This document shows positions 7,760 through 15,779 of a stretch of 34,442 nucleotides of DNA, in pieces. Within the stretch, counting starts at the first letter, position 1. Each line of letters opens with the position of its first letter. Source of the DNA: Chloroflexota bacterium (lineage in GTDB: Bacteria; Chloroflexota; Anaerolineae; Anaerolineales; Villigracilaceae); NCBI GenBank assembly GCA_016234555.1, contig JACRBJ010000002.1:1-34442 (forward strand), given 5' to 3'. The position numbers and the translations under genes are program-made. The notes below the pieces were generated by a model. It made no database searches. It was not told where the DNA came from and saw only the letters and a list, made by a program, of their open reading frames with translations.

Positions 7760-8491
7760 ATGACAAACCGCCCGCCTTTTCTTACCGCGCTTTTTCACCC
7801 GCTGAACCTGTCCATGTTCGCGCTGACGGCTGCCGCCGGGCTTTGCTCCGCCTGGTGGCTGGCGCCGATTGGATTCGTCTTCTGGCTGGTGATGGTCGTC
7901 ATCGTCGCCCGCGACCCTGGCTTGCAGATCAACTTCACGCGGCAGTCGCGGGAGCCGCTCTCGCAGCGCTTCCAGACCCGCTTCGACCGTCTCGACCGCG
8001 CACGGGCTTCCATCTTCAATTCATTGCAGGGCGTGCCTCCCGCCTTCCGCAAGCGGATTCAGCCCGTGCAGGATACGCTCGACGAACTGGTCGAACACGC
8101 CTACCAACTCTGTCTGAACATGACCGCGCTGGACAATAATTTCTATGTCCAGAAACTCTCGAATAATTTCAACGACGACATCGAGACCATGCAAAAGAAT
8201 ATTGCGAGCGCGACTAATGACCGCGATAAAAAAGAGTTCGAGGAAGCCCTCAAATCGCTGGAAGCGCGCAAGGCGCAATTGAAAAGCGTGGAGACACTGC
8301 TCTCCCGCTTCGAGGCTCAACTGACAGGCACGAACAACGCCGTGGATAGCGTGGTGACAAACATTGCCAGCCTCAAAGGACGCGACGCGAAACAGATCGA
8401 AGGGAAAATTCCGCCGCTGCTGCAAGTCCTGCAAACCGAGCAGGAGGAATTAAAACAATTCGATGCCGAGTTGGAAAAAACGTCACTTTGA
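7760..8491 (+). CDS. Membrane protein with cytoplasmic-type coiled coil, unknown function
   Basis: This 243-residue protein has two close hydrophobic segments (about residues 15-30 and 33-49) followed by a long, charged, helical region with heptad-like patterns (about 65-240, for example FEEALKSLEARKAQLKSVE). It lacks a signal peptide and known catalytic motifs. The topology suggests a hairpin membrane anchor with a coiled-coil body on one side. It follows the SBP-vWA gene by 95 bp and ends at a strong terminator, so it is probably the last gene of the cassette. A structural or scaffolding partner of the vWA protein is possible; this is inference from position only. Confidence 0.7.
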   Translation: MTNRPPFLTALFHPLNLSMFALTAAAGLCSAWWLAPIGFVFWLVMVVIVARDPGLQINFTRQSREPLSQRFQTRFDRLDRARASIFNSLQGVPPAFRKRIQPVQDTLDELVEHAYQLCLNMTALDNNFYVQKLSNNFNDDIETMQKNIASATNDRDKKEFEEALKSLEARKAQLKSVETLLSRFEAQLTGTNNAVDSVVTNIASLKGRDAKQIEGKIPPLLQVLQTEQEELKQFDAELEKTSL

Positions 8492-8497
8492 GATTTA

Positions 8498-8533
8498 AAA
8501 AACAGACAACCTTCCAGGAGATTGTCTGTTTTT
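8498..8533 (+). terminator. Rho-independent terminator of the SBP/vWA cassette
   Basis: AAAAACAGACAA pairs with TTGTCTGTTTTT around a loop containing CTTCCAGGAG, starting a few bases after the stop codon. The U-rich 3' arm serves as the T tract, and the A-rich 5' arm makes it potentially bidirectional. Confidence 0.8.
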
Positions 8534-8706
8534 CTGAACTAACACTTTAAAACATGGCAGTCATATATCTTGACATCAGCCACAGGGCGTCATCTGCCAG
8601 ATGATCCCAAAATAACAAAGCTGACTGGTTCAACTGGTGAGCATTCCGTTGCATTCAAGCCAGTTATTTTTTCTGGCTTACATTTTACAAACTCAGGAGT
8701 TTCAAA

Positions 8707-9375
8707 ATGGAAATCAAAAACAAACCCACCCCCGATCCCCTTGCTTCAAACCACATGGTGGATGCCTACATGCGTTGGGCGTTGCAAGCCGCCGAAGAAG
8801 TGCTTGGAAAACAAGGTCTGACCATTGTCCTGCGCGACAACGGACTTGAAAAGTACGTCGACAATTACCCGCCGGAAGAATTGAAAATCAGTGGAAATGT
8901 AACAAACAGCGATTACGCAAACCTTTGTACTGGCTTGTTGCAGTTTTATGGACGCGCGGGGAAAAGCGTCGATTATCGCATTGGCCGCATTTCCAGCAAA
9001 TACGCCATTGAGAAACAAGCGGCTGTGTTCAATGTCGCCGCCCGCATGGCTGTCCGTCTTCTGCCCTTTCAGAACCAAATTTCAACCGGGTTGGATAACC
9101 TGATTGGCGGCTTCCAAAAACTCTGGAGCGATTTTGGCGAAGAAGCTATCATTCTCAAGGAAGACCGTGGCGACTCTTTCGCCTACATCCAGCAGACCTG
9201 CCCAACCTGCGCTGGAAAACAGGCTGATGAGCCGATCTGCCATCAGACAACGGGAATGCTGCTCGAATCCATCGAATGGTTGACTGGCAAGAAGGTGTTG
9301 GTCAAGGAAGTGGAGTGTCGGGCAATGGGCGACCCCGCCTGCGTATGGGAAATCAGCAAGACGCCGGACGAATAA
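8707..9375 (+). CDS. V4R (4-vinyl reductase-type) domain protein
   Basis: The 222-residue protein ends in a V4R domain. A CPTCAG Cys pair occurs near residue 165, another Cys in ICHQTTGML, and the family's closing signature VECRAMGDPACVWEI near 202-216. V4R domains bind small hydrophobic ligands and occur in sensor regulators, BchJ-like proteins and archaeal proteins; Cys residues may hold a metal. The N-terminal part is helical with no clear domain. An AGGAG site lies 8 nt before the ATG, and a small inverted repeat (AAGCCAG/CTGGCTT) lies in the leader. It stands alone between two terminators. A sensor or carrier role is likely; reductase activity is not implied. Confidence 0.8.
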   Translation: MEIKNKPTPDPLASNHMVDAYMRWALQAAEEVLGKQGLTIVLRDNGLEKYVDNYPPEELKISGNVTNSDYANLCTGLLQFYGRAGKSVDYRIGRISSKYAIEKQAAVFNVAARMAVRLLPFQNQISTGLDNLIGGFQKLWSDFGEEAIILKEDRGDSFAYIQQTCPTCAGKQADEPICHQTTGMLLESIEWLTGKKVLVKEVECRAMGDPACVWEISKTPDE

Positions 9376-9383
9376 CCTTTTCA

Positions 9384-9413
9384 CATCCATCCGCTTTGGG
9401 TGGATGATTTTTT
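9384..9413 (+). terminator. Rho-independent terminator after the V4R gene
   Basis: CATCCATCC pairs with GGGTGGATG (one mismatch) around a short loop and is followed by ATTTTTT. The position directly after the stop and the T run support the call. Confidence 0.8.
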
Positions 9414-9422
9414 ATAACTCAA

Positions 9423-9791
9423 ATGATGAACGCACGCACACTCCTCATTATCCTTCTCATGATCAGCGCGCTCTTTGCAGGCTGCGTCCCAACTCCCAGT
9501 ACCGAAACCGACATTCGCGGCGACTGGAAATATACGATGATCGACTCCGGCGGCAATACCTACGACATGGACGTCATCACATTTGATGGCAAGCCTGAAA
9601 AGGGAACCTATCTCGAAGTCAATATTTACCAGGTTGAATACGAAGGGGAATTCACCGTAAACGGAAACAACCTGACCCTCAGCGGCGAAGAAACCTGGCA
9701 AGGTATCATCGTGGACGCGGATACCATCAACGGCACATGGAGTCACGAAAAAGAAAGCTCCAACGGGACTTTTACCGCCAGCCGAAAATAG
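9423..9791 (+). CDS. Small lipoprotein, unknown function
   Basis: The 122-residue protein has a lipoprotein signal with LFAGC at about residues 17-21 and a short beta-rich body (GDWKYTMIDSGG, YEGEFTVNGNNLTLSGEETWQG, INGTWSH). The alternating Thr/Gly pattern resembles lipocalin-like or 'hypothetical lipocalin 5-type' secreted domains, but there is no diagnostic motif. Two adjacent ATGs (9423, 9426) are possible starts and no Shine-Dalgarno sequence is visible. The next gene follows 11 bp later. Confidence 0.65.
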   Translation: MMNARTLLIILLMISALFAGCVPTPSTETDIRGDWKYTMIDSGGNTYDMDVITFDGKPEKGTYLEVNIYQVEYEGEFTVNGNNLTLSGEETWQGIIVDADTINGTWSHEKESSNGTFTASRK

Positions 9792-9802
9792 CTTTTTGCC
9801 GC

Positions 9803-10717
9803 ATGGACGATAGGCCTTCCCAACTCAATCAGTCGCTTATTTTCGAAATTGTCAGGGCGATGAACCTGCCGCAAAACAAATTGACACAGGGGATGATCCG
9901 CCTGCTGTTTGGCAAGGCGACCCTGAGTTTTTCACAACTCGCGCTGGAACTCGACCATAAAGTTGGGAAGCACGGGGCCATGGAGGGAGCAGACTGGCTG
10001 CTGCGACATTTTGTCCGCAGCCACCAAGCCGTTGGCGCGGAGTTGATTCCGCCAGACGGTCCGCTCATCATCGCCGCCAATCATCCCGCGTCGTACGATG
10101 GCATGGTCATCTCGGCGAATGTCCCCCGACGCGATTTCAAAACCATCGTCGGCGAGATTCCACCCTATCGTTTTTTGCCCAACGTCAGCAGGCATATCAT
10201 CTTTTCGCCACCCGTCAAAAACACCTTCGGGCGGATGCAGACCGTCCGCAACGCCATCCGCCATTTGAAGGGCGGCGGCGCGTTGTTGATTTTTCCACGT
10301 GGGAACATCGAACCTGACCCCGCTTTCATGCCAAATCCAGATGCGGAATTCGACAGGTGGTCGCGCAGCCTCGAGATTTTCCTCCGCAGCGTTCCGCAAA
10401 CCCGCGTGCTGGTGACAGCCGTCAGCGGGGTGATTTCCCGACAGGCTTTTCGCCACCCGATCACCTGGTTCCGCCAATCCCGTCCCGACAGACAGCGGCT
10501 GGCATTCATGTATCAAATCATCCGCCAGGCGTTGAGCGGAAAAGAATTATTTGGGTTGCGGGCGCGCGTCACCTTTGGCGAACTGCTCGAAGGCGGCGGT
10601 TACGAAACAACCCTGGCGGAAATCGAAGCCGCCGCCAAAAGAACTATGACGAGGCATTTGTCGATGCATAATCGCCGAGTGCTTTTTGGTTTGTCTTTTC
10701 GGAGGGCTGTTCCCTGA
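9803..10717 (+). CDS. 1-acyl-glycerol-3-phosphate acyltransferase-like protein (PlsC family)
   Basis: The 304-residue protein carries acyltransferase block I as NHPASYDG (Asn-His-x4-Asp, about residues 92-99) and a block III variant FPRGNIEPD (about 165-173) in place of the common FPEGT. LPLAT enzymes move an acyl chain from a thioester to a glycerolipid or other alcohol at the inner membrane face. There is no clear transmembrane helix, and the protein is longer than typical PlsC, so the substrate may differ. It follows the small lipoprotein closely. The Met used lies 11 bp after the previous stop without a visible ribosome site, so translation may be coupled; a Met about 19 codons further on is the alternative. 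Confidence 0.75.
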   Translation: MDDRPSQLNQSLIFEIVRAMNLPQNKLTQGMIRLLFGKATLSFSQLALELDHKVGKHGAMEGADWLLRHFVRSHQAVGAELIPPDGPLIIAANHPASYDGMVISANVPRRDFKTIVGEIPPYRFLPNVSRHIIFSPPVKNTFGRMQTVRNAIRHLKGGGALLIFPRGNIEPDPAFMPNPDAEFDRWSRSLEIFLRSVPQTRVLVTAVSGVISRQAFRHPITWFRQSRPDRQRLAFMYQIIRQALSGKELFGLRARVTFGELLEGGGYETTLAEIEAAAKRTMTRHLSMHNRRVLFGLSFRRAVP

Positions 10718-10826
10718 CGAACAAGTCTCCCCACAAATACAGCATGTAGGCTTTCTGACTCTCGTTCCCGGTCAGAAATGCAGCCTGCAAACGAGCGAGG
10801 ATGGCGATTGCATAATAAAGTTTCAT
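10644..10826 (-). CDS. Doubtful 60-residue ORF
   Basis: An ATG with AAGGA 8 nt upstream opens a short frame starting MKLYYAIAILARLQAAF. It overlaps the end of the acyltransferase gene on the opposite strand, and its last residues come from that overlap. It may be the truncated head of a lost gene at the edge of the decayed region, or chance. No family is recognised. Confidence 0.2.
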   Translation of the reverse strand: MKLYYAIAILARLQAAFLTGNESQKAYMLYLWGDLFVREQPSEKTNQKALGDYASTNASS

Positions 10827-10977
10827 GTATTCATTCCTTGCATTGCGGGGAAAACGCTACAGCAACATTCTACGGAAAGACAGAGAACAAGGAATGAACG
10901 GAAGGTAATCGTTTGGTTAATGGAGTGGCTGATCTTTTACGGGACAAAAACCCCACAATGACTTGGCTCTTCAACAA

Positions 10978-11200
10978 CCGATAGACCCGTTCAATTACTA
11001 GCTTGAGATGCCCGGCTTCGACGAATTCTTTGAGACGCAGTAAGGCATCTGTCCCCAACTGGGGTGTGCCGTCATCCACGGAGATAACTCGCCGTTCGCA
11101 ACCAGCGCCTTGAGGCAGGCAATTTTGTGGCTGTAACGCTTGCCCCGCGCCCAACAAGCTGCCTGGTGCGCTCCGCCGGCAGCACTCGACCCATCCTCAT
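10978..11200 (-). pseudogene. Relic of a quinone-oxidoreductase-like gene (frameshifted, internally deleted)
   Basis: Minus-strand reading gives GKRYSHKIACLKALVANGEL in one frame and VISVDDGTPQLGTDALLRLKEFVEAG in another. Both match the C-terminal part of the intact gene ending at 13871 (GKRYSQQIPCHKALAPNGKL and ISVDDGTPQLGTDTLMRLKELVEAG). At least one frameshift separates them. Upstream, a Gly/Ala-rich segment may be the remains of the NAD(P)-binding loop joined by a deletion. It is a decayed paralogue, part of a duplicated module whose flavodoxin relic lies near 13.6 kb. Confidence 0.8.
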
Positions 11201-11246
11201 GGGAATTTTTAATTGTCATTGGCAGTCCCGGCTAAAACAGCCAACT

Positions 11247-12035
11247 TCAAGCGGGTTGCGCTGGCGGTTGGGCAACCAGGCGCGGCAAAAACAGCGCGAT
11301 CAGCGCCAAAACCAGCAGGGGCAGATGCATGACACCCATCACAACCAGATTGGGGTCGAACCAGTGGGTCAGGTTTAACAATCCATAGAGCAGGGCGTTG
11401 AAGGCTGTAACGCGAAAAGCAAAGCCATCCACATTGGGGTATGCCAGGATGAGCAGGAATAGGAAAACCGGGGTCATAAAACAGTAGGCTAGGCCATAAT
11501 CGGACGAGGTCAAAAACAAGAGGGGATTGAAGTTGAAAACGACTTTGCTCCCCTCCAGCCCGATTGGCAGCCAGAAAACGAGCAAGGCGAAGGGGAGCAG
11601 GAACCAGCGCCAGGCGGGGACAGCCTTGAACGAAACCTGGAGCTTGTCCCGCAAAGCCACCCACAACCAGAGAATTCCCAATAGTCCAGAAGCGACCAGC
11701 GCCCCGGTTTGGATGGCAAGGCCGTATGATTCGGTGACAGCGTGGGTTTGGACAGCGGCAACGATCAGGTAGTTGAGTCCAAAATAGGCGGCAATCGCCC
11801 GTCCACCCACCCGTGGGCGGAAAATTGCCAGCACAATCACGCCAAGAGTGGCGAGATGAAAAATCCAACCCCAGGCGGCATAGGGTTGGGTGGAGCGCGT
11901 TAGAATCTCGATGATGACCGCCTGGGTCTGGTGCGGATCATATGGAATCTCGGTATAGGGCGGCCAGAAGCAGAGCACAAGCAGCGCAAAGTAAACCAGC
12001 GGATAGAACCATTTGTGTTCTGTAAGCGACTTCAT
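11247..12035 (-). CDS. Multi-pass membrane protein, unknown function
   Basis: The 262-residue protein has about seven hydrophobic segments (starting WFYPLVYFALLVLCFW) and short polar loops. No catalytic motif is recognised. Its start overlaps the stop of the SDR gene by four bases (ATGA), so the two are co-translated in the TetR operon. It may be an integral membrane partner of the SDR, or a solute or lipid-handling protein. The C-terminus is Pro/Gln-rich. Confidence 0.7.
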   Translation of the reverse strand: MKSLTEHKWFYPLVYFALLVLCFWPPYTEIPYDPHQTQAVIIEILTRSTQPYAAWGWIFHLATLGVIVLAIFRPRVGGRAIAAYFGLNYLIVAAVQTHAVTESYGLAIQTGALVASGLLGILWLWVALRDKLQVSFKAVPAWRWFLLPFALLVFWLPIGLEGSKVVFNFNPLLFLTSSDYGLAYCFMTPVFLFLLILAYPNVDGFAFRVTAFNALLYGLLNLTHWFDPNLVVMGVMHLPLLVLALIALFLPRLVAQPPAQPA

Positions 12036-12847
12036 ATCACTTCTCCCATGAAATAATCGCCCATGCGCATGACCATTCGGTTTGAAAAAAGCGGCAAAAA
12101 CGGGCCGAGCAATTTAAAAAGCAGGATTTGAAATTGATTTGCAAATCCTGCCACCACCGTGCGTTTTCCAGCCATCAAGGCGCGATACCCAATCTGGGCC
12201 ACCTGTTCAGGTGACATGGCATTCTGGAACAAACGCACATTTTGCAGTCCGTGGCGTTCAACGAATTCAGTTTGGGTGGCGCCCGGGCAGAGCGTTGTTA
12301 CTGTTACGCCGGTTCCATCCAGTTCGGCGGCGATGGCCTCGGAAAAGCTAAGGACAAAAGCCTTGGTGGCACAATAGACGGCATTCAAGGGACCAGGCAC
12401 ATAGGAACCGGTGGAACCCAAGTTGAGAATTTTCCCCCGGCCGCGCTTAATCATCTCCGGCAGTAAAAGACGGGTCAATTCCATCAACGCGGTCACGTTG
12501 ACCTGGAGCATGGAGAATAACTCGGGCAGATTGGCCTCGGCAAAAGGGGAGTAAACCTGAGTTCCGGCATTGTTCACCAATACGTCAACTTGGAGGCCTT
12601 TTTCTTGCAAGCTGGCCGCAAGATGGGCGGAGGCACCCGGCTGACCCAGATCGGCAGGCAGCACCGTGACCGGGACTTGATGCGCAGTCTGAAGTTCCTG
12701 AGCCAGGGAAGCCAGTTTGGCCTGGTTGCGGGCCACCAGAATCATGGCAAAGCCTTCGCGGGCAAATACGCGTGCGAGTTCCAAGCCAATGCCGCTGCTG
12801 GCGCCGGTGATCAGGGCGGTTTGCAAGTTTTTAGAGTCCATTTTCAT
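12032..12847 (-). CDS. Short-chain dehydrogenase/reductase (SDR)
   Basis: This 271-residue classical SDR shows the full set of motifs: TGASSGIG (cofactor loop, about residues 14-21), NNAG, a catalytic Ser in LGSTGSY, and YCATK (Tyr-x3-Lys). VARNQAKL after the second strand favours NADP(H). It reduces or oxidises a carbonyl; the substrate is unknown. The ATG at 12847 and one at 12841 share the AGGA ribosome site; the frame overlaps the tetR stop, so expression follows tetR. The C-terminal hydrophobic stretch (FQILLFKLLGPFLPLF) suggests membrane association and is compatible with a lipophilic substrate. Confidence 0.88.
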   Translation of the reverse strand: MKMDSKNLQTALITGASSGIGLELARVFAREGFAMILVARNQAKLASLAQELQTAHQVPVTVLPADLGQPGASAHLAASLQEKGLQVDVLVNNAGTQVYSPFAEANLPELFSMLQVNVTALMELTRLLLPEMIKRGRGKILNLGSTGSYVPGPLNAVYCATKAFVLSFSEAIAAELDGTGVTVTTLCPGATQTEFVERHGLQNVRLFQNAMSPEQVAQIGYRALMAGKRTVVAGFANQFQILLFKLLGPFLPLFSNRMVMRMGDYFMGEVI

Positions 12848-13502
12848 TTTTCCTGTTTTCCAAGCCAATCAAAAAGGTAGTCACCGCAGCCTGGCATTCG
12901 TGGCAAAAGTCAAAGGCGAAAACTCCCATGCCCGGTTCATGGGCAATCACCTCGCGAACCAGAGGCGCGGGGTTGGTCAGTTGCTGCAAACCAAGCAGGA
13001 AGGTGTAAATCCACAGCGCAGTCTGAGCCCCCTGTCCCGGCTGCAAAAACGGGAGGCTGGCCTCCAGGGTTGTGCCGAGGCGAAGGATACGCTCCAAGAG
13101 CAATTTTTTGAAGGCCAGCGCGGTTGGATAATCAATGTTTTGTTCAAGAACCGTGTGCAGAATGGCAAAGAGGCGGGTCAGGGCCGGGCGACGGCTGAGG
13201 GTGGCGCAAATGATACTTGCCACCCGGGATGCGTCGCCCACCCCGCCCAAGCCAGATAATTCCTGTTCGAGTTCATCAAACCAGCCCACCAACTGCTCGG
13301 CCTGCACAGCTAGGAAAAGCGCTTCTTTGGTTGGGAAGTAGAGGTAGACGGTACCCTTGGCCAGTCCGGCGACATGAGCGACATCTGCGATATTAATTTT
13401 TTCATAAGAGTTGTCTTGGAAAAGCTGCCAAGCGGCCTCCAGCAAAACCTGGCGGCGTTCTAGTCTTTGCTCATCGTTTACAGCGCGTTGTTTGAGGGGC
13501 AT
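12831..13502 (-). CDS. TetR-family transcriptional regulator
   Basis: The 223-residue protein has a TetR helix-turn-helix at about residues 35-57 (INIADVAHVAGLAKGTVYLYFPTKEALF), followed by a helical ligand-binding domain with a Cys-x2-Cys-like pair (FCHEC). TetR proteins usually repress their own operon until a small hydrophobic ligand binds. Here the gene is first in an operon with the SDR and membrane protein. Two matching palindromes lie in its promoter, which strongly suggests autorepression. A GGATG-type ribosome site (AAGGATGTGGT) precedes the ATG. Confidence 0.9.
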   Translation of the reverse strand: MPLKQRAVNDEQRLERRQVLLEAAWQLFQDNSYEKINIADVAHVAGLAKGTVYLYFPTKEALFLAVQAEQLVGWFDELEQELSGLGGVGDASRVASIICATLSRRPALTRLFAILHTVLEQNIDYPTALAFKKLLLERILRLGTTLEASLPFLQPGQGAQTALWIYTFLLGLQQLTNPAPLVREVIAHEPGMGVFAFDFCHECQAAVTTFLIGLENRKNENGL

Positions 13503-13519
13503 ACCACATCCTTTAATGC

Positions 13520-13574
13520 AAATGACCCAAGGTCATTTATGAATAATTCTAAGTGACCCAGGGTCATTTGTCAA
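13520..13574 (-). promoter_or_regulatory. tetR promoter with two palindromic operators
   Basis: On the minus strand a consensus promoter is visible: TTGACA (13574-13569), 17-bp spacer, TAGAAT (13551-13546). The spacer is filled by the palindrome TGACCCTGGGTCA (13566-13554). A second palindrome, TGACCTTGGGTCA (13535-13523), begins at the predicted start of transcription. Their centres are 31 bp apart, about three helical turns, so two dimers could bind one face of the DNA. Confidence 0.85.
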
Positions 13575-13589
13575 GAGTGAATTTATAGG

Positions 13590-13690
13590 CTGATGCTAAT
13601 TTTTGCCCATCCGCCCGCGCGTTCCAACTCTCCTTCCTTGAGTGGACCCTGTTAAAAAAGCCTTCCGCTGGAGTCGCCTGGAGACCCTAA
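13590..13690 (-). pseudogene. Relic of a flavodoxin C-terminus
   Basis: Minus-strand reading gives ATPAEGFF and, after a small deletion and frame change, GPLKEGELERAGGWAKI. The intact flavodoxin ending at 15780 has ATPGEGFF and GPLKDSELERAAEWARKF. Only about 30 codons remain. Together with the oxidoreductase relic near 11.0 kb it marks a second, decayed copy of the neighbouring redox module. Confidence 0.75.
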
Positions 13691-13715
13691 GAAGCTGTAT
13701 GAGAACTATGTCCAC

Positions 13716-13814
13716 GTCATTCTGAGTGACCGAAGGGAGCGAAGGATCCCTCCTTACGCTGGGAATCTTCTCGACAAATTGGAGATTCTTCGTCGCTCCG
13801 CTCCTCAGAATGAC
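13716..13814. repeat. Dispersed palindromic repeat (GTCATTCTGAG type)
   Basis: GTCATTCTGAG (13716-13726) and CTCAGAATGAC (13804-13814) are perfect inverted ends. Internal GGAATCTTC and GAGATTCTTCG segments form a further imperfect palindrome. This is the other common flavour of dispersed palindrome in such genomes, a likely MITE-like unit. It lies between the decayed flavodoxin relic and the intact operon's terminator. Confidence 0.75.
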
Positions 13815-13846
13815 ATATGCGATGATATGTTTTGACTTTTCAGACA

Positions 13847-13878
13847 GCCTCTAAAGGTTTTGGAAAACCTTTAGAGGC
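13847..13878 (-). terminator. Strong hairpin overlapping the end of the oxidoreductase operon
   Basis: GCCTCTAAAGGTTTT and AAAACCTTTAGAGGC form a perfect 15-bp stem with GG at the centre. The stop codon of the minus-strand gene lies inside the stem. A real T run is missing, so it may stabilise mRNA ends or terminate in both directions. Confidence 0.7.
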
Positions 13879-14812
13879 TTTGAGCCGTAATGATCGCACT
13901 ACCTTTTTTATGGCCCTGCTCCACGTAGTGGTGCGCCTCCACAATTTGCTCGAAGGGATAGACTCGGTCAATCACCGGCCTGATTTTCCCCGCTTCGACC
14001 AATTCTTTGAGCCGCATGAGCGTGTCGGTTCCCAATTGGGGCGTGCCGTCATCCACGGAGATCAACTTGCCGTTTGGCGCCAGCGCTTTGTGGCAGGGGA
14101 TTTGCTGGCTATAGCGTTTGCCCACCGCGTCGAAAATCAGGTCGTAGTGTTCCGGGCGTTGGGTGAAATCTTCCTGGGTGTAATCAATGACCGCATCCGC
14201 GCCCAGCGATTTCACAAATTCGATATTTGCCGTGCTGCATACGCCGGTTACGTGCGCCCCGAGGTGTTTCGCCAGTTGGACTGCAAACGACCCGGTTGCG
14301 CCAGACGCGCCAAAGACCAGCACCCGTTGACCGATTTGCACCTGTCCCTGACCCAAGAAATACCAAGCCAGCCCTCCGCGCGAAGGTATAGCAGCAGACT
14401 CGACGTAGCTTAGGTTGGACGGTTTGTGTACGATCAGGGCATCCTGCGGACCGCGAACACCATCGGCGGGCAGGCAGGCGTATTCGGCATACGCCCCAAA
14501 ATGCTTGCCCGTAAAAGCGATGACCGAATCGCCCACCTTGAAACGCCGCACCGCACTGCCCACCGCCTCCACTTCCCCAGCCAAGTCCAGCCCCAGAACG
14601 GGATTGCGCGGCTTGGTGAACCCGACGAAAATACGCATGGGCAGCCACAAAAGCGGCTTGACCTTGCCGCTGCGCACGGTGCAATCAGAAATGGTAATTG
14701 CGGCGGCGCGGACACGAATTAAAACTTGATTGCTCTTGGGCGTGGGTTTATCCAATTCGCCGAGCCGCATGACTTCCGGTGGACCGTAGGCAGTACAAAG
14801 TATCGCTTTCAT
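13871..14812 (-). CDS. NAD(P)-dependent quinone-oxidoreductase-like MDR protein (copy 1)
   Basis: The 313-residue protein belongs to the zinc-free medium-chain dehydrogenase/reductase group: an N-terminal GroES-like domain (VLIRVRAAAITISDCTVRSG, GLDLAGEVEAVG) and a Rossmann domain with VLVFGASGATGSFAVQLAKHLG near 148-170. Zinc-binding Cys residues are absent. These enzymes reduce quinones or enones with NAD(P)H. The true start is the ATG at 14812, just after the stop of copy 2 (19-bp gap); the longer upstream frame overlaps copy 2. It is the last gene of the operon with DUF4386, flavodoxin and copy 2. Confidence 0.88.
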   Translation of the reverse strand: MKAILCTAYGPPEVMRLGELDKPTPKSNQVLIRVRAAAITISDCTVRSGKVKPLLWLPMRIFVGFTKPRNPVLGLDLAGEVEAVGSAVRRFKVGDSVIAFTGKHFGAYAEYACLPADGVRGPQDALIVHKPSNLSYVESAAIPSRGGLAWYFLGQGQVQIGQRVLVFGASGATGSFAVQLAKHLGAHVTGVCSTANIEFVKSLGADAVIDYTQEDFTQRPEHYDLIFDAVGKRYSQQIPCHKALAPNGKLISVDDGTPQLGTDTLMRLKELVEAGKIRPVIDRVYPFEQIVEAHHYVEQGHKKGSAIITAQSL

Positions 14813-14831
14813 GTATTTTCTCCATTGTCGT

Positions 14832-15755
14832 TTAGAGTGTGATGACCACGTTGCCCTTTTTGTGCCCTTGTTCAACGTAGCGGTGCGCCTCCACAATTTG
14901 ATCGAAGGGATAGACCCGGTCTACGACCGGTTTGAAATAGCCGGCTTCGAGCAAATCTTTGAGTTCCAATAACTCCTGGATCCGCGTCTGACCGGCTGTG
15001 GGGCGGGCATCCCGATGTACATTCAGGTAAACGCCGCTAGGTTTGAGGGCTTGCCGGGCTTGGGCGGCAGGGAATTTGGCAACTGCGTCAAAAACGACAT
15101 CGTACAGAATCCCTTGGCGGGTGAAATCCTGGCGGGTATAGTCCAGGACATGCGCTGCGCCGAGCGATTTCACCAGATCAAGATTGGCCGCGCTGCACAC
15201 CCCGGTCACTTCGCAGCCAAACAGGTTGTGCGCCAGTTGAACGGCATTCGTCCCCACTGCGCCGGATGCGCCACAGACCAACACCTTTTGCCCTGGCTGG
15301 AGGTTGGACTGTCTCAGACAGCGCAGCGCCGTCCCCCCGCCCCCGACCGAGGCGGCGGATTCGCCGTAATCTAGGTTGGTCGGCTTGGGCGCCAACGTGC
15401 CATTTTCGGGGAAGCATTTGTACTCGCCGTAGCCGCCCCAGCCGGCATCGAAGGTGGAGGCAAAGATGGCGTCGCCCGGTTTGAAGCGGGTCACTTTTTC
15501 TCCAACCATTTCGATGTCCCCAGCCAGTTCCATACCCAGGATTTGACGGCGCGGCCTGAAAAGTCCCAAATACAGGCGGGCAAACAGCCATTGTTCGGGC
15601 GGAACGGTAAAACTGCGCATCCGGCAGTCGCCGATGGTAACGGTGGTGGCGAGGATTTTGACCAACACTTCGTTATCACGCGGGGCGGGTTTGGGGAGGT
15701 CAGCCATTTGCAAGACTTCGGGCGAGCCGTATTGGGTGTAGAGGATGGTTTTCAA
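14832..15755 (-). CDS. NAD(P)-dependent quinone-oxidoreductase-like MDR protein (copy 2)
   Basis: This 307-residue tandem paralogue of the next gene has the same plan: DNEVLVKILATTVTIGDCRMR, GMELAGDIEMVGEKV, and the cofactor loop VLVCGASGAVGTNAVQLAHN. The two copies end almost identically (VDRVYPF, QIVEAH, YVEQGHKKG). It differs by a Gly-rich ASVGGGGTALR segment. Zinc ligands are absent. Tandem divergence suggests related but distinct substrates. It follows the flavodoxin gene by 24 bp. Confidence 0.88.
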   Translation of the reverse strand: MKTILYTQYGSPEVLQMADLPKPAPRDNEVLVKILATTVTIGDCRMRSFTVPPEQWLFARLYLGLFRPRRQILGMELAGDIEMVGEKVTRFKPGDAIFASTFDAGWGGYGEYKCFPENGTLAPKPTNLDYGESAASVGGGGTALRCLRQSNLQPGQKVLVCGASGAVGTNAVQLAHNLFGCEVTGVCSAANLDLVKSLGAAHVLDYTRQDFTRQGILYDVVFDAVAKFPAAQARQALKPSGVYLNVHRDARPTAGQTRIQELLELKDLLEAGYFKPVVDRVYPFDQIVEAHRYVEQGHKKGNVVITL

Positions 15756-15779
15756 TTTAAATGTATCTCCTGAATTATA

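Noticed and set aside
8539..8569. Possible Pho box upstream of the V4R gene
   Set aside because: A single CTAAC precedes TATATC; no second repeat at 11 bp.
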